A DNA stretch of 8,048 bases, taken from Methylococcales bacterium (lineage in GTDB: Bacteria; Pseudomonadota; Gammaproteobacteria; Methylococcales; Methylomonadaceae). Positions 6,282-8,048 of this stretch are shown here, one piece after another (the stretch's first letter is position 1; the number at the start of each line of letters is the position of its first letter). Under the pieces are notes generated by a model, which was not told the origin of the DNA, did no database searches, and worked only from the letters and a program-made list of their open reading frames with translations. The stretch is from contig JAGLUC010000126.1 of assembly GCA_023134955.1 (NCBI GenBank), positions 1 to 8,048 of the forward strand. Direction: 5' to 3'. The position numbers and the translations under genes were made by a program.

Positions 6282-6833
6282 TTATTTAGAATTTCTATTA
6301 ATAAGGTTCAAAAATTCCAGACGAGTACTGCGATCTTCTCTAAAAATCCCAGTCATCACTGAAGTCATCATGACAGAGTTTTGTTTTTCAACACCTCGCA
6401 TCATCATACACAGGTGTTTAGCTTCAACAACTACCGCAACACCTTTTGCATTTACAGATAACTCGACAGCATCAGCAATTTGCTTGGTCAACTTTTCCTG
6501 AATTTGTAAACGTCTGGCATACATATCGACAATACGTGCCAATTTAGATAAGCCCAACACTTTTCCATCAGGAATATAAGCAATATGACATTTACCAATA
6601 AACGGTAATAAATGATGTTCACACAAAGAATACAATTCAATATCCTTTACGATAACCATGTCTTCAGTATCCGCTTCAAAAATAGCACCGTTTAAAACCT
6701 CTTCCAGTGTTTTTTGGTAACCATTATTTAAAAACCTAAAGGCTTTAGCAGCACGTTTAGGCGTATCGACCAAACCCTCTCGTGTTACATCTTCACCAAT
6801 TTCAGTCATTATTTTGGAAAAAAATTCTTCCAC
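6282..6833 (-). CDS. folE: GTP cyclohydrolase I (FolE, type IA)
   Basis: FolE converts GTP to 7,8-dihydroneopterin triphosphate and formate, the entry to folate and pterin synthesis. The 183-residue protein is the short Pseudomonas-like form. It shows GEDVTREGL.DTPKRAAKA (13-31) and the zinc site SLCEHHLLPF with Cys71 and His74, with His73 beside it. Also present are YIPDGKVLGLSKLARIVDMYARRLQIQE (86-113) and AKHLCMMMRG with the third zinc ligand, Cys142. These mark the zinc-dependent enzyme, not the FolE2 (COG1469) type. The start is GTG, chosen because AAGGAG sits 8 bases upstream; an ATG eight codons further in would be too far from it and would cut into the family N-terminus. Its formate by-product could in principle feed PurT, encoded nearby, but no such link is shown here. 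Confidence 0.97.
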   Translation of the reverse strand: MEEFFSKIMTEIGEDVTREGLVDTPKRAAKAFRFLNNGYQKTLEEVLNGAIFEADTEDMVIVKDIELYSLCEHHLLPFIGKCHIAYIPDGKVLGLSKLARIVDMYARRLQIQEKLTKQIADAVELSVNAKGVAVVVEAKHLCMMMRGVEKQNSVMMTSVMTGIFREDRSTRLEFLNLINRNSK

Positions 6834-6841
6834 TTACTTTT

Positions 6842-6847
6842 CTCCTT
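6842..6847 (-). promoter_or_regulatory. folE: Shine-Dalgarno site that fixes the GTG start of folE
   Basis: AAGGAG lies 8 bases upstream of GTG 6833. It is the strongest ribosome binding site near this start and rules out the in-frame ATG eight codons downstream. Confidence 0.7.
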
Positions 6848-6879
6848 ACCTTTAATCTGTAACTCAAAAATAACCCACT

Positions 6880-6907
6880 AGTATATCATAGATAAATACG
6901 CTTTAAA
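6880..6907 (-). promoter_or_regulatory. Candidate internal promoter for folE-hemH and downstream genes
   Basis: On the minus strand, TATACT (6880-6885, 5/6 to consensus) is preceded by TGA, making an extended -10; the TGA is also the dusA stop codon. TTTAAA (6902-6907, 4/6 to TTGACA) lies 16 bp upstream inside the end of dusA. This would give a leader of about 40 bases before the folE GTG. The 52-bp gap, wider than most in this block, fits an extra promoter. Confidence 0.38.
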
Positions 6908-7890
6908 GCTTCTAATACAACCGACTCATCCGCACCTTTTTTAGTTGCATTTTCACTCAAATATCTACGCCATGCCCTAGCACCTGATACACCATGAAAA
7001 AGCCCTAAAATATGTCGCGTAATACTATGCAAACGACCACCATTATGTAAATGATCAATAATATAAGGCATTAAATCCATTACAATTTCATGCCGCGTTT
7101 TAATCGGTGCGGTTGAACCAAACAATTGTGCATCAACCTCAGCCAGCAAATAAGGATTATGATAAGCCTCCCTACCCATCATCACCCCGTCTACATGTTG
7201 CAAAATATTCAGACTACTCGCTAAAGATGTCACCCCACCATTCAACACTATCAGCAAATCAGCAAAGTCTTTTTTTAACCGATAAACCAGATCATAGCGT
7301 AAAGGTGGCACCTCTCTATTTTGTTTAGGTGACAAACCTTTTAACCAGGCTTTTCTTGCATGAACAATAAATGTTTTACACCCAGCATCAGCAATAATAG
7401 AGATAAAATCAACCAGTTCCTGATAAGAATCTTGCTCATCAATACCAATTCGGCACTTCACTGTCACAGGAATAGAAACCCGTTGTTGCATAGCACTCAC
7501 GCATTCAGCCACCAAATCAGGTTCAGCCATTAAACATGCACCAAAACGACCATTCTGCACCCTGTCACTAGGACATCCCACATTCAAATTAACCTCATCA
7601 TAGGCATACTCATCAATAATATTAGCACAACGAGCCAAATTAACAGGATCACTCCCCCCTAATTGAAAAGCAACTGGATTTTCAAATTTATTAAAATTCA
7701 AAAAACGATCTTGATCACCATGAAGAATAGCCCCAGTCGTCACCATCTCGGTATACAACAAAGCATTATGAGTAAGCAAACGATGAAAATAGCGACAATG
7801 CTTATCAGTCCAGTCCAGCATAGGGGCAACGCTGAAGGTATGATAATTCACATTTTCAATAACATTGTCTATTGGTTTTTTATTTTGCAT
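6886..7890 (-). CDS. dusA: tRNA-dihydrouridine synthase A
   Basis: DusA is an FMN enzyme that reduces uridines in the tRNA D-loop to dihydrouridine using NADPH. The 334-residue protein is a typical TIM-barrel Dus. FSVAPMLDWTD (19-29) forms the FMN-binding start, and LLYTEMVTTGAI (45-55) and AFQLGGSDP (74-82) follow. NLNVGCPSDRVQNGRFGACLM (101-121) carries the catalytic loop, with Cys119 as the expected proton donor. VTVKCRIGID (143-151), FIVHARKAWLKGLSPKQNRE (174-193), LNGGV (216-220) and GVMMGREAY (235-243) complete the FMN and tRNA sites. The RKAWLKGLSPK stretch and the RAWRRYLSE C-terminal domain point to DusA rather than DusB or DusC. The ATG has no clear Shine-Dalgarno and begins 2 bp after the stop of the upstream fragment, so coupling is likely if that fragment is a gene. 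Confidence 0.97.
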   Translation of the reverse strand: MQNKKPIDNVIENVNYHTFSVAPMLDWTDKHCRYFHRLLTHNALLYTEMVTTGAILHGDQDRFLNFNKFENPVAFQLGGSDPVNLARCANIIDEYAYDEVNLNVGCPSDRVQNGRFGACLMAEPDLVAECVSAMQQRVSIPVTVKCRIGIDEQDSYQELVDFISIIADAGCKTFIVHARKAWLKGLSPKQNREVPPLRYDLVYRLKKDFADLLIVLNGGVTSLASSLNILQHVDGVMMGREAYHNPYLLAEVDAQLFGSTAPIKTRHEIVMDLMPYIIDHLHNGGRLHSITRHILGLFHGVSGARAWRRYLSENATKKGADESVVLEALKRIYL

Positions 7891-7892
7891 AA

Positions 7893-8048
7893 CTACAGTT
7901 GGTTAATTTCTTGGTTTTTATTAACTAAGGCAAAAAGAATTGTCTTTATCGAATTGATTATTTGGTTAATAAAATTGAGGGAAGATTGTATTTTGGCGAT
8001 ACAAATTTTCACATCTGCCAGTCTTCTAATCGTAGCCCTGTAATGCGC
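7893..8048 (-). CDS. C-terminal fragment of an unidentified protein (runs off the window)
   Basis: The minus-strand frame is open from the window edge for 51 codons to TAG at 7893-7895, 2 bp before the dusA start. The peptide has hydrophobic residues (Leu, Val, Ile) repeating every three to four positions, as in LADVKICIAKIQSSLNFI, which suggests one or two amphipathic helices. The other minus-strand frames contain early stops. The 2-bp spacing fits the packing of this block. Against it, 51 open codons is short, no family is recognised, and a plus-strand frame is open here too. It may instead be upstream non-coding DNA holding the dusA promoter. A 6-bp inverted repeat, TTGTAT/ATACAA (7986-7991 with 7999-8004), lies within it. 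Confidence 0.42.
   Translation of the reverse strand, partial: AHYRATIRRLADVKICIAKIQSSLNFINQIINSIKTILFALVNKNQEINQL

Noticed and set aside
7663..8043. A 126-codon plus-strand open frame at the right edge
   Set aside because: Most of it lies antisense to well-supported dusA. The peptide is biased to Ile, Lys and Trp, as expected from reading A+T-rich antisense DNA, and it resembles no family I know.

Overview
This window is from an A+T-rich bacterial chromosome, most likely a gammaproteobacterium. PurT, DusA and FolE resemble the Escherichia/Pseudomonas forms as I recall them, and the PhnA-like, HDOD and SLT families are common in that class. I cannot place it to genus. Every supported gene lies on the minus strand, so transcription runs from high to low coordinates. 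I see no tRNA, rRNA, CRISPR array, transposase or phage gene. No gene-free stretch exceeds 300 bases; the longest is 229 bp (3231-3459).

Reading in the direction of transcription, the right-hand block starts with a probable C-terminal fragment of an unidentified protein (8048-7893). It continues with dusA (tRNA dihydrouridine synthase A), folE (GTP cyclohydrolase I), hemH (ferrochelatase), a 64-residue two-helix membrane protein with a CPYC motif, and a membrane-anchored MutS-family ATPase. Spacing is tight: 2 bp before dusA, 52 bp before folE, 2 bp before hemH, 49 bp before the small protein, then a 4-bp ATGA overlap into the MutS-like gene. This reads as one operon, perhaps with an internal promoter before folE. 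The named genes serve unrelated housekeeping pathways (tRNA modification, folate/pterin synthesis, haem synthesis). The last two genes look like a small unit of their own.

The 229-bp gap at 3231-3459 separates the two blocks. It is rich in inverted repeats and holds a 41-codon frame ending in a very hydrophobic stretch. It could be a structured purT leader or a degenerate copy of a dispersed repeat.

The left-hand block is purT (formate-dependent GAR transformylase), a small secreted lytic transglycosylase, and an HDOD-domain protein, with gaps of only 5 and 8 bp. After 126 bp comes a PhnA/YjdM-like zinc-ribbon protein. It ends abruptly where the family's C-terminal domain should begin, and its probable promoter carries a perfect palindrome near the expected transcription start.

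Most of the window is ordinary housekeeping. The parts worth a second look are the MutS-like/CPYC membrane pair, the inverted-repeat-rich gap before purT, the shortened PhnA-like gene and the unidentified fragment at the right edge.
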